This document shows positions 1 to 11,661 of a stretch of DNA of 64,000 bases, piece after piece. Origin of the DNA: Loxodes magnus (taxonomy: Eukaryota; Ciliophora; Karyorelictea; Loxodida; Loxodidae); assembly GCA_946699065.1 (NCBI GenBank), contig CAMPDV010000013.1, forward strand, positions 62,001 through 126,000, written 5' to 3'. Position numbers and translations under genes: made by a program. The notes beneath the pieces were generated by a model, which made no database searches, was not told the origin of the DNA, and saw nothing but the letters and a program-made list of their open reading frames with translations. Position 1 is the first letter of the stretch. Every line of letters begins with the position of its first letter.

Positions 1-2
1 TA

Positions 3-3000
3 ACAGATTTGAGAGTCTTTTGTGGAATTGTAAGCAAATCTGAATTTTATATCAAAATGAGAAGAAAAACCAAAGGTTTCTTGGTATAATGAAGAGACAG
101 GATAACATGTTAGCAAGATTAAACTCAAAAAGAAGAAGCAATCAATGAAAAAATTTGTGCTCTTTAAAAGAAAATTTGCTATATATTAAATAAAACTGAA
201 AGAGTAAACCAAAGAAAACCATTAATTTGCAGTAAAAAAGCTTTTAATGCAAAATATTATAATCCACATTAATTCAGAAAATATTTTCAATAAATAAAGT
301 AAAGCCAAAGAAATTAGCAACAGCTAATAGAATAAATAGCGATATTATAAATATAGATAGGAAGTTATTGAAGAAATTAACATCCTTTTGAGTAAAAGCA
401 GAGAAAATAGACGGGTTTTCTTTACATAACTTCTAGAAAGGTAATTGAAACTAAATTTGACTATTTGAAGAGTATAAAAAATTACTGAATAACACAGAGC
501 TTAAACAATTATACATATGCAGGATATGAAGGAATAGGCAGAGATAGGTAGAATTTACTATCTAATGTGTAGATTTCTAAAGCAACATTTTCATTAGTAA
601 ATGAGAGCCTAAAATTTGTAAATAATGCTACAAATAAATAATAATCAATATAAATGAATACTGATCTTTCCTTAACTTAAATATAAGAATTGGAAACTTA
701 GAGTTAACTTCTCACTTAGACTTAATAGCAAAGTATAGTAAAACAAGCTATGCTTAGTGAGGAGCTAATGAACATGACACAATCATTTAAACTACAAGAT
801 GAGGCAATACTTGCTTCCAAGTAAGAAGCCCAAAATATTATAAACAACTTGGTTACTCAAATTTAATTCATTCAAGCTGAATTGAGTAAATGTAATTTGA
901 GACATAATGAAGTATAATAACATCTTAGGGAGGTAGAAACTCTTAACTAAAATCTCAAAGGTGAAAATTTTCATTTATTAAGCAAAATAGATCAGATCGA
1001 CTAAAAGGTACATTCACTCACAGTCAATTGCCAGTAACAACAGGCTTAATGTTAATTATTACAAAATGAGAATTATTAAATATCATAGGAACTGAGCTTT
1101 CAAAAAAATAAATATGCCAAATCAGTCAAAAGCATTTTTACATAAACAATCACTCCTCAGGCATAGAATGAACAAACATAAATTGAAATTCAATTCAGCA
1201 ACTAAATTTCTCAAGCAACTATATCGACTTTAGATTCAACTACTGGTACAGACTTATTATTCTTAGATCAATCTACCTAGTGCGACTTCGTTGAATTGAA
1301 GTATACAAAGTTGTAGAATTTATATGATAAATTAAACAAATAATTTATCAATTAAGATATATAGAGTGTCTACTAAAGACTTGTCTCGTGTTAATAAAAA
1401 TAGTTTTGAGAAAAGGAAACACAAACCTGTTTAAAAATTAATAGCAAAGATGCTTGAACATGAACAGAAAAAGGGAAATTAATAAGCAATTATAGTTAGA
1501 CAAGAATCATGGAGTTAAAGAATTAGGTTATTTAAACTTAAAATTCTATCAAGGCTAAGGATGAAGGAACAATAACAGTAGTTACCAATCATTAGCTAGT
1601 TGCTTCTTAACAAGAACTATAAATCACAAAATAGAATAATGGAAAACTGTAAGAGTAATATAATGAATTAAACGGATTATATGTTTAACTCATGCAGGAT
1701 TATGAGCATCAAGTAGAATTGAAGCTAAATGTTTATGCATAAATTTCAGAAATATAGAGAAAATAATAAGATGTTAAAACTCAATCTTACTTGAAAGAAA
1801 TAAAATGAAACGCTTCAACATAAACACTTTTAATTGATTAAATTTAAGAAGATTAGCAGATTGAAATTTTAGAAAATTCAAATATCTAGACATCATATGT
1901 GATGAATTGGGATAGCCAAACAAAATTTGGAAAGAGAAGTTGAAGAGATGCCAAATTTAACCAAGACACTTTAAACTTAAAATAGTCAAAATTTGGGTTT
2001 AATGAAATAAATATTGAAGAGATTTTAAATAAATACGAATTTAAAGACGCCTAACTAATTCAATTTATAAGGTCCAATAAATGATGAAATTAGAATCTTT
2101 TCACTTTAGTAGGCAATAGATTTATAACTTTATCTTGCAAACTAAACCATGCTACGTGTGATGGAAATGAAATAAATATAAAAATCGATAATAAATTGAG
2201 CGAAAAGTACGATTCATTAACATTATTCATTATAATAAATTACAGGTAATATATCAAAAATTGCCCCAAATTGCTTAACATATAAATTCATCAAAATGAG
2301 AAGATTCTCTGTATTTATGAGCCAGGAATAAAAGGAGGAGTTTTGACTTCATCATAAGAAATTCATCGATTTATAAAAAACGGAAATTATATAGTTAAAA
2401 CGCTGCTATAAACTGATTTTAGAATTAACTATATTGTCCTTTAAAAATAACTAAGACTCAAAGGAGGTGTAGAGAACAATGTAGAATAACCATATTAATG
2501 CAAACAAGAATTTGGGAATTAAGAAATAAAGATGCCAATCGATAAGCAAAGAGAGATAGGCATAATAAAGCTTGGACATATTAACATAAATGGAATTGGA
2601 AGCAAGCAATTAAACGTGGAAGAATTTATACGAAATAATGACTTAGACATTTTCTCAATTAATGAAACGTGATAAAAATAAGACTATCCTCCAATACTTA
2701 TTAATGGATATAGGACCTATTTCAAGAACTCAGGAAAAGGAGGAGTTTGCTTAATTGTTAGAGATTAACTTAATAGCACGGAATAGAATAGCATATAACA
2801 ATTAGCTCAAGAGAGGTTCGTTACAATCAAACTAGATAATATATTCATAACATCTTGTTACATGCCAGATAACAGCAAGAGTGAAAATATAAAAGACGAA
2901 GCATATGAATATATAAATGTATTCCTTAATTCTTTTCCTGACAACTCACATATATTATTAGGAGATTTTAACGCTCTACTATAAGACTTTGGGGATAACC

Positions 3001-6000
3001 CTATTAACAACTATGACAATACAAATAGATTCTAAGAATTCATTCTCTAAAACGATTTAGAAATAATAAATGATGCAAATATGAACACATGCTTACATAA
3101 AGGGAATAAAAATATGTATTGCAACGATTATATTGTCATCAGTAATCACTTGAATATGAATTAATTTAGAAATTTTCAGGTTCATAATTATAGCTTATTT
3201 TCAGATCATATTCCATTCACAGTTGAATTTGTATACCATAATCATCTTCAAACTGAAAAAATAAAAGTGAGAAAGTACAAAATAAGTAGACTGTAGGATC
3301 CTATTGATAAATTTATCTATTAGAATTCATTCAAAGATTAAGTAGAAGTATTCTTCCTAATTGATAGAGATAACTTAGAAGATTAATACACTTATATTAG
3401 AGACTGCATTTAAAACAATGCAGATTAAGTTTTAGGCTCATTTATTCCGGACCCGAAGTATAATAGACTTCCTAAGGACCTCACATAAAAATATATCGAA
3501 GCAAAGAGAGCAAATTAATTGTACAAAGAAACTTTAGCATATATAGGGAGGAATAACTAAGAAATCATTGATCTTCACTAAAGAGCGAACACATTATGAA
3601 AAAGCTTTTAGCATCATTTATGAAAATTTAAAAAACAAAAGGCCAAAAACAGATTCCTACTCCTCAATGAAACCACAAAAGATATGTTTTCTTAAGCAAA
3701 GAAAATACTTAACCCTAGACAAAGAAATTTGATGAACTTTAATAAGGAATTGAAGGACTAATTTGTAGAAGCATGGGAAAATTAGGTATTTAGCAAGCAT
3801 TCGAATTTAACTAACCAATAGATTGAACTAAGTAACTAGAAAATAGATGCAATTTATGAAAATAACATAGAAATTCAAAATTAACCCTTTTCTTACTTAT
3901 AAAATTTCGATCCTTTTACAATAGAAGAGATTACCTAATTTATAAGTCTAATTCCTAATGGTAAAGCAGCAGGGCCAGATGGAATAAAAGGAGAACTGCT
4001 AAAATATGCAGGATATTATCTAGCGTTGATGCTTCATTCTTTAATAAATAACATGCTTAGAATTGGAAGGATTCCTGAAGAGCTTAATACTTCTATCATA
4101 ATCCCCATTTTCAAAAAAGGAAGTAAAGACGATTGAAAAAACTGACGCCCTATTTCCCTTATCAATACTATTTTGAAATTATATGATAAGGCCCTTACGA
4201 AGAGACTCTACTCAATAATTTATGAAAGACAGTTAATCCACTCAAGCTAAATGGGGTTTATGAAGAACAAATAAACCACCTAATAAATATGAGTGATCCA
4301 ATAAATCATAGATCTTTATCGAAAACAAGCGAAAGGAAAAACTAAACTGATTGCAACTTTAATTGACGTAGAGAAAATGTTTGATTCTATTGAAAGAAGA
4401 ATTCTTTTTAAATAACTAAGAAGAGTCAAATTACCACTAGGTCTCATCTTGGCTTTAGAATCTTTTTATAATAACTTAACTACTTCCTTTATTATAGACG
4501 GAACAAATTCTAAGAAATTGAAATTTAGCAATGGAGTGATGTAAGGAAGTTCGCATGGACCTGTGCTTGCATTATTATACTATGACATTGTCATTAGACA
4601 TATAGAAAACAAAGGAGAAATATTAGGATTCAGATGTGCTAATTTTAAGAATAGGTTCACTTGTAGAGGTTGAGCTGACGATTTAATCCTATTATCGAAC
4701 TCATAAAAAAATATGTAGTCACTTATTAATGAAGCAAACTCCATTTTCAATTAGACATTTCTTAAAATAAATGTCTCCAAATGCGAAACGTTATAGTTTT
4801 TAAAAAAGAAAAGCAAAGAAACAAAACTAGACTTAAAAATAGGAGACCAAGCAATAATTCAGAAACAACAAGTCACATATTTAGGGGTGATCCTTCACCA
4901 AAAGAAGAATCTAATTAACCATTGCAAATACGTTGCTGCAAACTATCTTTCAGCAATTAAAAAGGCAGTATTTGCATTATCAAGATATAGAAACGTAACA
5001 CCTTGAAATTTCAAAATGCTTTGTAGACTGTTCACGCTTCCTAAAGCAGAATACGGTGGGGGCTTAATACCTTGGACTGTGCAATATGGAATAAATGGAA
5101 TCTTGAACAGAATTGAAAAGAGCATGAGATTAATAGCCAGAAAAGCCTTTTAATCGGCAGGAAATACGTTTAATGAATCATGCTTTGTAGACCTTAACTG
5201 GATGCCATTCAAACACATGATGGCTCTTAAGTATTTCAGGTTTTTCTTTAAGATTAGAAATGAAAGCTAAAATCAACCTTAATCGTCTATTGGAATATTG
5301 TTTGAGAATAATTATAAAGAGGGATATCAATATTATGATGAAGTTTAGAAATTGGCCTCATTTTATAAAATAGAAATTGATAATAAAGAGCACAATAACA
5401 ACTTAATTTAATTCAGTAAATATGTATAGGCATAAATATAAAAGACATATTTTGAATTAGCTCTTTCAAGATTCAGCAGAATGCCTACTGCATAAATATA
5501 TACAGAACAATTTTAAAACCTAAGATAATTCCCCAAAATAACATACACGAAATTAAACAAAAAATATTTGAAAGAAATAATTTGCATCTATAAGATTAGA
5601 AGTTAGTCTTACGCATTTCGAAAGACTCTGAAAGATCGAAATTATATTATTGAAAACCCTTTTTGTATATGCGGAGAATATGACACTCTCCAACATGTAA
5701 TGGAATGTATATATTACATTGATATAAGAGAATGATTGATCTCCAAAATTGGTTAATGTGATATTTTGAAACTAATAAGTTACGATTAACTATATATAAA
5801 CTCTTTTCCTAAGAAAAAAATAGAAATGGTGGATGAATAAATAAAAATATTCATTCAAATGTTTATTAAAAGGAGGCGAGAAATTCTATAACAAGAGAAA
5901 GAAGAAGAGAAATACGAGAAATAATAAAAAGAAGCAAATCTAAGAATAGAAAATGTTAATGAAGAGAATGAAGAATAATAAAAACAAGAAAACAAAGAAT

Positions 6001-6209
6001 AAGATGTCCAGCAAAATTAGATGTAAAATGATGAGGAAGAAGAAGATTGGAACGAAGAGGAAAACGATAGTGAAGATGAAGAAGAAGAAGATTGACAACA
6101 GAAAATAGAAAAAAATGAAAATTAGCTTGAAAATGAACAAGAAAGGAAATACTTAGAAGAAAAAAAAAACCTAAACTAGAAAATTAGTTCTGAAGAGCAA
6201 TAAACTTGA
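3..6209 (+). CDS. LINE polyprotein: coiled coil, AP endonuclease, reverse transcriptase (5' partial)
   Basis: Single frame of 2068 codons when TAA/TAG=Gln and TGA=Trp; residue number is position divided by 3. Residues about 230-370 are Gln/Glu-rich coiled coil. The AP-like endonuclease spans about 850-1090, with GHININ near 857, an INETW glutamate at 888, GDFN at 987 and SDH at 1067. The reverse transcriptase spans about 1300-1600, with KAAGPDG (1321), motif A aspartate (1455), VMQGSS (1513) and WADD (1557-1560). A C-x-C-x7-H-x3-C cluster at 1888-1902 resembles the Cys/His motif found C-terminal in many AP-endonuclease LINEs. A Glu/Asp/Gln-rich tail follows (about 1960-2060). I place the stop at TGA 6207-6209 because the 3' stem-loop follows at once. 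It would nick DNA and prime cDNA on the target. The long N-terminal fusion, instead of a separate zinc-knuckle ORF1, is unusual. Confidence 0.9.
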
Positions 6210-6238
6210 TATATAATAACATTTAAAAACAATATAAT

Positions 6239-6276
6239 ACCTTCAATTGGAAGAACATATTCTGAAAATTGAAGGT
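6239..6276 (+). other. 3'-terminal stem-loop of the LINE
   Basis: ACCTTCAATT at 6239-6248 pairs perfectly with AATTGAAGGT at 6267-6276, with a possible inner AGAA/TTCT pairing. It lies 30 bases after the proposed TGA stop and is followed by ACC and a T-run with TTTTTTAGTT at 6287-6296. LINE reverse transcriptases are known to recognise 3' stem-loops in their own RNA, so this is the likely template-recognition hairpin. The SINE-like elements end the same way. Confidence 0.6.
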
Positions 6277-6306
6277 ACCACAAATTTTTTTAGTTAAATT
6301 TAATTT

Positions 6307-6880
6307 AATAAGAGAATATTGGAATTTAAAATTGATATTTTTATACTTATTATTTCTATAGATGGGCTAAGTAGCTTATTATGATCAGAGATAAAAAAAC
6401 TAGAAACATTTTAGCTGAAATTTTAACTTGATTATATGATAAAAAATCCTTTTAGTCTAAGTAAAGAAATGCTTTAACTGCTACTAAATATATTTTTAAT
6501 ATATGGTTAGGATTGAAAATGCTAAAAGGTATTAGATAACACATTATTAAGCTAAGATAACTACAGAAAAAAATTTGCTAGAGTGAAAAAAAGTTTTTTC
6601 TAGTATTTTTTCTTTTTGATCCAGTGTAGAAATGAAAATTTACCAAGTGTGATAATATAAATATAGAATCAAATTTCAGTATGAAGTATGGTAAAAGGGT
6701 GTAATTTAAGATTGAAAATCTAAAGTATTACGCTGTGCTTAATTACTGAATAGAAAACAGTAAAGATTTAAAGGAATATATTTCTTTCTTCCAAATGAGA
6801 ATAATTAAGCTACATAAAATAATTCAGATACTGTAATTAAACTCCAAAAGATAGAAAAAATATAGAGGCTGTGCTAAAAT
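6307..6880 (+). pseudogene. 3' remnant of array ORF G, 5' part lost to the LINE
   Basis: This stretch is about 96% identical by eye to 20387-20960 and 33704-34268, which are the 3' parts of ORF G in the complete copies. Here the LINE replaces everything upstream. Single-base indels in A-runs separate the three versions (for example the A-run near 6585), so the frame is not secure. It shows that at least one more array copy, or part of one, once lay to the left. Confidence 0.5.
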
Positions 6881-6948
6881 GTCCTTTTTTTCTTGTTTTT
6901 CGGATATTAAAGATTAACAAATATTATGAAATTTTTAAAGCCTATCAA

Positions 6949-7454
6949 ATGTAGGCTTCTAAGAAGTCCGAAGCAGTTGTTCAACCTAGACTTTTGTTTA
7001 TTTGTATTTCTTCTAAATTACTTGTACTTAAATTCAGAATCGTTTAAAAATATTGGATATTAGGATCATAATTCAGGCTTTTTTGCTCTTGATGAAGCCG
7101 ATCTAAATTGCTTGTTTTTAAAAAAATTACTGTGTCATAAAAGAAATATAAAGCTAATCATAATTATATCAACTACATGGCTTGGACATATTTTCCATCT
7201 TCTTTGAGATTTATTTTCTTTTTGCCTCTTCAGTTAATTGAATTTATACGAACTATTTCAAATACTTTAAAATTCTTTGGCAAAGTAATGAAATTACCAG
7301 AGCTTTACTTAAAGTATTACCTATCTTTCAAATTTGAATATTTAATTTCCAGCTTTGTAGAAAGCGCAACCACTATGGTAAAATTTTCGACTGCTATAAT
7401 TATGTCGCTATTCATCAGAACAGTTTACAAATAAATAATTTCCATCTAATTTGA
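6949..7454 (+). pseudogene. ORF P, copy 1, frameshifted
   Basis: Same start, order and TGA end as the 168-codon P frames at 21029 and 34349, but the distance from ATG to TGA is one base short. The missing base is in the A-run near 7272, where copies 2 and 3 read one A more. A C-terminal stretch (7177-7434) therefore reads in another frame. Either a recent inactivating deletion or an assembly error in a homopolymer. Confidence 0.5.
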
Positions 7455-8340
7455 TCAAATAGTACTCCTACTTAAGCTTTTGTATATATTATTATTTATA
7501 TTATTTTAAAGATAAATATATAAAAGTCATTATGACTTTAAAAATATAATAAAATTAAAAATTTTATTTATATTATTCAAAAATTATTGATAATATACTG
7601 CTAGCAATAGTGTTAATATATCTAATTTTAATTTAAATTAAATGTTTTGAATTATTTATTTTATTTCTTTTAGTTTTATATTTCCTTTATGCTCAATCTC
7701 AACTTTTTGTCATTTTTTACGTTTTATTTCATTCTATTAATTCTAATGCTTTAAAATTCCTTTATATGTTTTACTCTTATTATTTTTCTTTTAATACCAA
7801 AATTAAGATTTTTTGCTTTTATATATATTTTATAATGGATATAATTTTATTAAAATATTTTATTTTTTGTAATTATTTTTGTTCATGATTTTGTATATTT
7901 AATCAATTTGTTTATTTATATTATATTTACTTTAATTTAAAATTTGGTTTATGGCTACTGTCAGTTTGGTATTTAAGCTAGCTACTGTAGATAAGAATCG
8001 ACGGTCTCTAGAGGATAGACTTAACTTATTAATATTTATCGCTTGTTTTAAAGCTCGACTGACAGCTTGCTACTATTTTATGATTCTTGGTTTATATTCA
8101 AATCTCCTTACTTCACATGTCGTATAATAAGGCAAATATTAAAGATGATGATGCTAAGTCTTGAGGAAACTTACACTTTTCTAAAATTAATACCTATTTA
8201 AAATAATTGCTTGTTTTGAAAAAATCCAAGATTAAAGATCGCATAAGAATTCCCATTTGGATAAAATGGAATGTCTTAAGATTTAATCGAAATTGAGTCG
8301 AGAAAAATTAAAGAAAGATTCAATAAATTTAAAGACACTT

Positions 8341-9700
8341 TTAATCAGCTAATAATAGTTTATTTACTATTTTGTAATTAAATCAGAGACTGTGAATTAA
8401 TTATATATTTAGACTAACTCCTAGACTTCTCTTCAATAATAGTATTCTTAATTCAGTTAGGTGATCTTTTACATACCCCTTGTTAGTCCTAGCCTCTCTA
8501 GATATTGATAACTCCTTATTTGAGCCTCGAAAATTCATATTTAATCTGTGGCAGATTAATTCATTAAACTGTAAAAATAAAGCAGATAATAATTAAAAAA
8601 AAGCATAATTTATTTCTATAAAAAAGATTGAAATAATTGAATAAAGAACTACTCATTTAATCTAATGCTTTTTATAGGAAAAATAGTTTAAATAGTTATA
8701 ATTAATCAAATAAATCAAAAATCATAATATGAAAGGTAAAGAGAGAAAATAAATTTTGCAAAAATAAATCCCTAAACAGTTGCTATAGTTAGCTTTTCTC
8801 ATTTCTAAACTTTGTGTTAATTTTAAATTATATTATTAAATTTCTTTCTAAATCACTTTATAAATTTAATTTATTAATCATTTTTAAAATTTTTCATATT
8901 ATCAGTTAAATTTAAAATATTAACTAGATAGATAAATTTATTTAAATTGTTGTAAGATTATTAAATTGCTTAAAGTAAACTTGCAAACTAGTTTTTCAGT
9001 TGATTTAAGTTAATTAATAATTAAACAAAATAAATTTTAAATTAAAGCATTAAATTTTACTTTTTATCTTATTAGTTTAAAATTTAAACTTTCTAGTAAT
9101 GTTTTTTAATTTGCAACAAAGTGCTAAAAAAGATATATTGAATTGATTTTTTTAATAAAATTGTTTTAGTCTAAAGAGCGCTTTCATAAGAATATATTCT
9201 TGTTACTTTTATATATTGACATGAAAAAATAAATTGGAGTGAAATGTGTTGGATTAAAGTAGTTTTAAATAAGAAATGTAAAGTAGAAATAAAAAGAAGA
9301 TTATAAAGATATAAGAATAAAGATGAATAGTCTTAAAATGATTGGTTTATTATTTAATTCTATTTAATATTATTTATAAAGCTATTAAATTTTTAGAATT
9401 AAAGTAATTTAAGGTTTTCTTATAAATTGTGGATGATGATTTATTAATTTTAAAATATGAGATCTATTAATAATAATGTTTATATATCTTGTATTTGTTT
9501 ATAAGCTAATTTAAATGTAAGTTTTATATTTAGTTGTATAAATATTAACTAAAATCATTATATATCTAAATTACTAAATTTACTATTATTTAAACTAGAT
9601 ATTTACTCATTTTTATTATACATATCATAGTCTAGAAACTATACCCTATTACTCTCCATCTTATATATTTTACATAAACACCTTATTAACTAATATAAGG
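8341..9700. other. AT-rich spacer in the array unit, no gene seen
   Basis: Copies at 22436-23787 and 36560-37920. The stretch is more than 80% A+T, with poly-T and poly-A runs and no motif or domain in any frame. It is nevertheless nearly identical among copies from about 9000 onward, so its conservation reflects recent duplication or homogenisation, not coding constraint. It may hold the promoter of A1. Confidence 0.5.
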
Positions 9701-9914
9701 CTTAAGACTAAATACTAGAACAAATATCAGAACATTTAACCAATATTAATATCAAAAGTAAAAGAAAACCATCTTATCAAGTGACCGATAAAACCATTTA
9801 TATTATTCTGGAATCAACCTACGCTTTTTGGAATCATCTAATCAAAATAAAAAGCTCCTGATTCAAGCTAACTTTATAACGGTTAGAAATATATCTACAA
9901 AAGATAGAGATTAA

Positions 9915-10334
9915 ATGAAGGCCTTATAAGAAAGAAATTAGAAATCTATAAAAAATTGATTAGAAATTGATGAATTAGAAAAAAGATAGAAAAAGTAATT
10001 GAATAAATTGAATTTAAGCGAGTAAGAATATCAATACTTTAGAAAATTGAGGAAACAATAATTCTCCAAAAAAGAATAAAATTGAGTTGATGTAGCAGCA
10101 AACCTGTTCTCCTATAATAACAATACAAAAAGTATAAAATGACTCTGAAGAAGCATATTAAAAAGACCTAGTAAAATACAACAAGCTTTACTACAATTCT
10201 ATTAGAATTTACAGGAGTAAGATATCATTAGTGTAACAGAACTGACAGAATCAAATATAGATAATGAAAGAGGAAATAGAAAAACTGAAAAAATAAATTA
10301 AAGTTCTAAAGAATAAAATAAAATTAATGAATGA
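9915..10334 (+). CDS. ORF A1, charged coiled-coil protein (copy 1)
   Basis: ATG to TGA, 139 residues; the same frame also reads sensibly upstream (about 9760), so the true start may be earlier. Sequence is Lys/Gln/Glu-rich (LEIDELEKRQKKQLNKL), then a Trp/Ser/Arg-rich middle with TGA-coded Trp. The coding case rests on copy 3: AAG/AAA, TAA/CAA (both Gln), TCC/TCA, CTA/CTG and ATA/ATT are all synonymous. The 3' end overlaps A2 by about 70 bases in another frame, so A1 and A2 could be overlapping genes or one gene joined by an undetected intron. No family recognised. Confidence 0.5.
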
Positions 10335-10758
10335 TAAACTAAAATAAATCCAAGAAGAATTCAATTAGTAAAATTAATGTATTGGATCTGATGGCGAGGA
10401 AGTTACCATTAAGAATGTCGAAACCAGACATTTTATTGATTAAGATGAGCTATATTCGTGAGAGGAGAAACTTTGTTTAAACAGGGAAAATTAATAAGAA
10501 AGAGTACCTATTAACCAAGATATTTTTAGTTAAGTTAAGAAATTAATTATATAATTAATTTAAATATAATTTGAAGCTATTAAATTTAGTAAAAGGATAT
10601 CTATTTAATTTAATAAATATCTATAAAATATTTTATTAATTTTATTGTATATCAATTTCAATTTTATTTTAAATTTTTTATTATCTATTGTTTCATTTCT
10701 TGTAATATACATCATATTAGAAAATTTTAAAAAAGAAATTGAACTATCGAAATATTAA
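10264..10758 (+). CDS. ORF A2, coiled coil plus hydrophobic C-terminal hairpin (copy 1)
   Basis: ATG at 10264 begins a strongly heptad-like N-terminus (EEIEKLKKQIKVLKNKI). A polar middle contains DELYSW, where W is TGA; DELYSW resembles the ELEALYSW end of the Gag-like ORF at 62830. After about residue 115 a long hydrophobic run (NILLILLYINFNFILNFLL, then SIVSFLVIYIIL) could form one or two membrane helices, ending KKEIELSKY. If the TGA in LYSW is a stop, the protein ends near 10461 and the hydrophobic part is untranslated or separate. No strict stop follows until TGA 11101. Function unknown. Confidence 0.42.
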
Positions 10759-10779
10759 TGGCCAACTAAAAATCTTATA

Positions 10780-11567
10780 AATATGTAACTGATTAAGAAA
10801 TTTTAGTTTAATTTAATGAATTTTATATTAATCTATATATTTTTTATTTATGTTATATGTAAAAATAACATAAATACAAATTTATAACTATCTTATTTAT
10901 TTTAATTAATGGTTTCTTTTTATTTGTTTTATTTTTAAATTATAAATATTGTTGCCTTTTATATTTTTAACTTTTTATAAATTAATTTAGACAGAAAGGG
11001 TCTTAAAAAATGCATTTTTACCTTTAGTTTAAAAATTGAATCTAACTTGATAAAATTTAAACATTATAATAATTTTAGTTTCCTTTTTTAACTCTTTTAA
11101 TGAAGTAAAATATTTCTGCAGTTTATAGTTGAATTATTTTAGGTTTAGATGATATTATTTTATAATAATTTATAAATCTATTACTAATACTTGTATTTAC
11201 TAAAAGCATATATATTTTATATCTGTATATTTATATAATTATTTTATTAATTCTTATCTCATATTATATATTTCTCTTTTATTACTTTTCTTTTATTACA
11301 AATTAGATATTTTATTTATTTATCTAAGTTAAAATTATTATTTTATATAAATTTAGATTATCTTTAAATATATTTCTCTAAGTACTAAAAATTATTAAGC
11401 ATAGTTATATAAATAAGCTGTTTATAAATAACTTAAGCTACTAAAGTATAAATAAATATTATATATAAATAATATTATATATTTAAATTAAGTAAAATAC
11501 AACTATATCAAACTATTAATAAACCTTAAATTTACTTTATTTTCATTCAAAATATTATATAAATCAA
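10780..11567. other. AT-rich spacer before ORF B
   Basis: Copies at 24867-25654 and 39000-39788. Poly-T stretches and short AT repeats (for example around 11450-11480); no motif recognised. It ends at a possible alternative start for ORF B (ATG 11568, in a frame that differs by one base from the zinc-knuckle frame across a run of seven A). Confidence 0.5.
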
Positions 11568-11661
11568 ATGCCTCCTAACAAATAATCAACCAAAAACTAA
11601 CACCAAATCCAGTAATCAAACTCTCTAATCGAATATACTCTCTAGAGCGGAAAACAAAAAA

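Larger units (their letters stand above)
1..6306 (+). mobile_element. LINE-type non-LTR retrotransposon, 5' end outside window
   Basis: The element is defined by one reading frame carrying AP-like endonuclease and reverse transcriptase, followed by a short 3' region with a 10-bp perfect stem and a T-rich tail. The right edge is set by comparison: at 6307 the sequence becomes identical in kind to 20387 onward and 33704 onward, the start points of the other array copies. No LTR, poly-A tail or integrase is seen. Because the 5' end lies outside the window, the target-site duplication cannot be checked. The insertion removed or displaced the 5' part of ORF G of an upstream array copy. Confidence 0.88.

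Noticed and set aside
5940-6140. Phe/Ile-rich minus-strand frame looking like a membrane protein
   Set aside because: It is the complement of the Glu/Asp/Lys-rich tail of the LINE protein; GAA/GAG codons read backwards give Phe and Leu.
8060-8120. tRNA-like B box (GATTCAAATCTCC) in the array unit and its copies
   Set aside because: No A box at the right distance and no acceptor stem; the copies differ at would-be paired positions without compensation.
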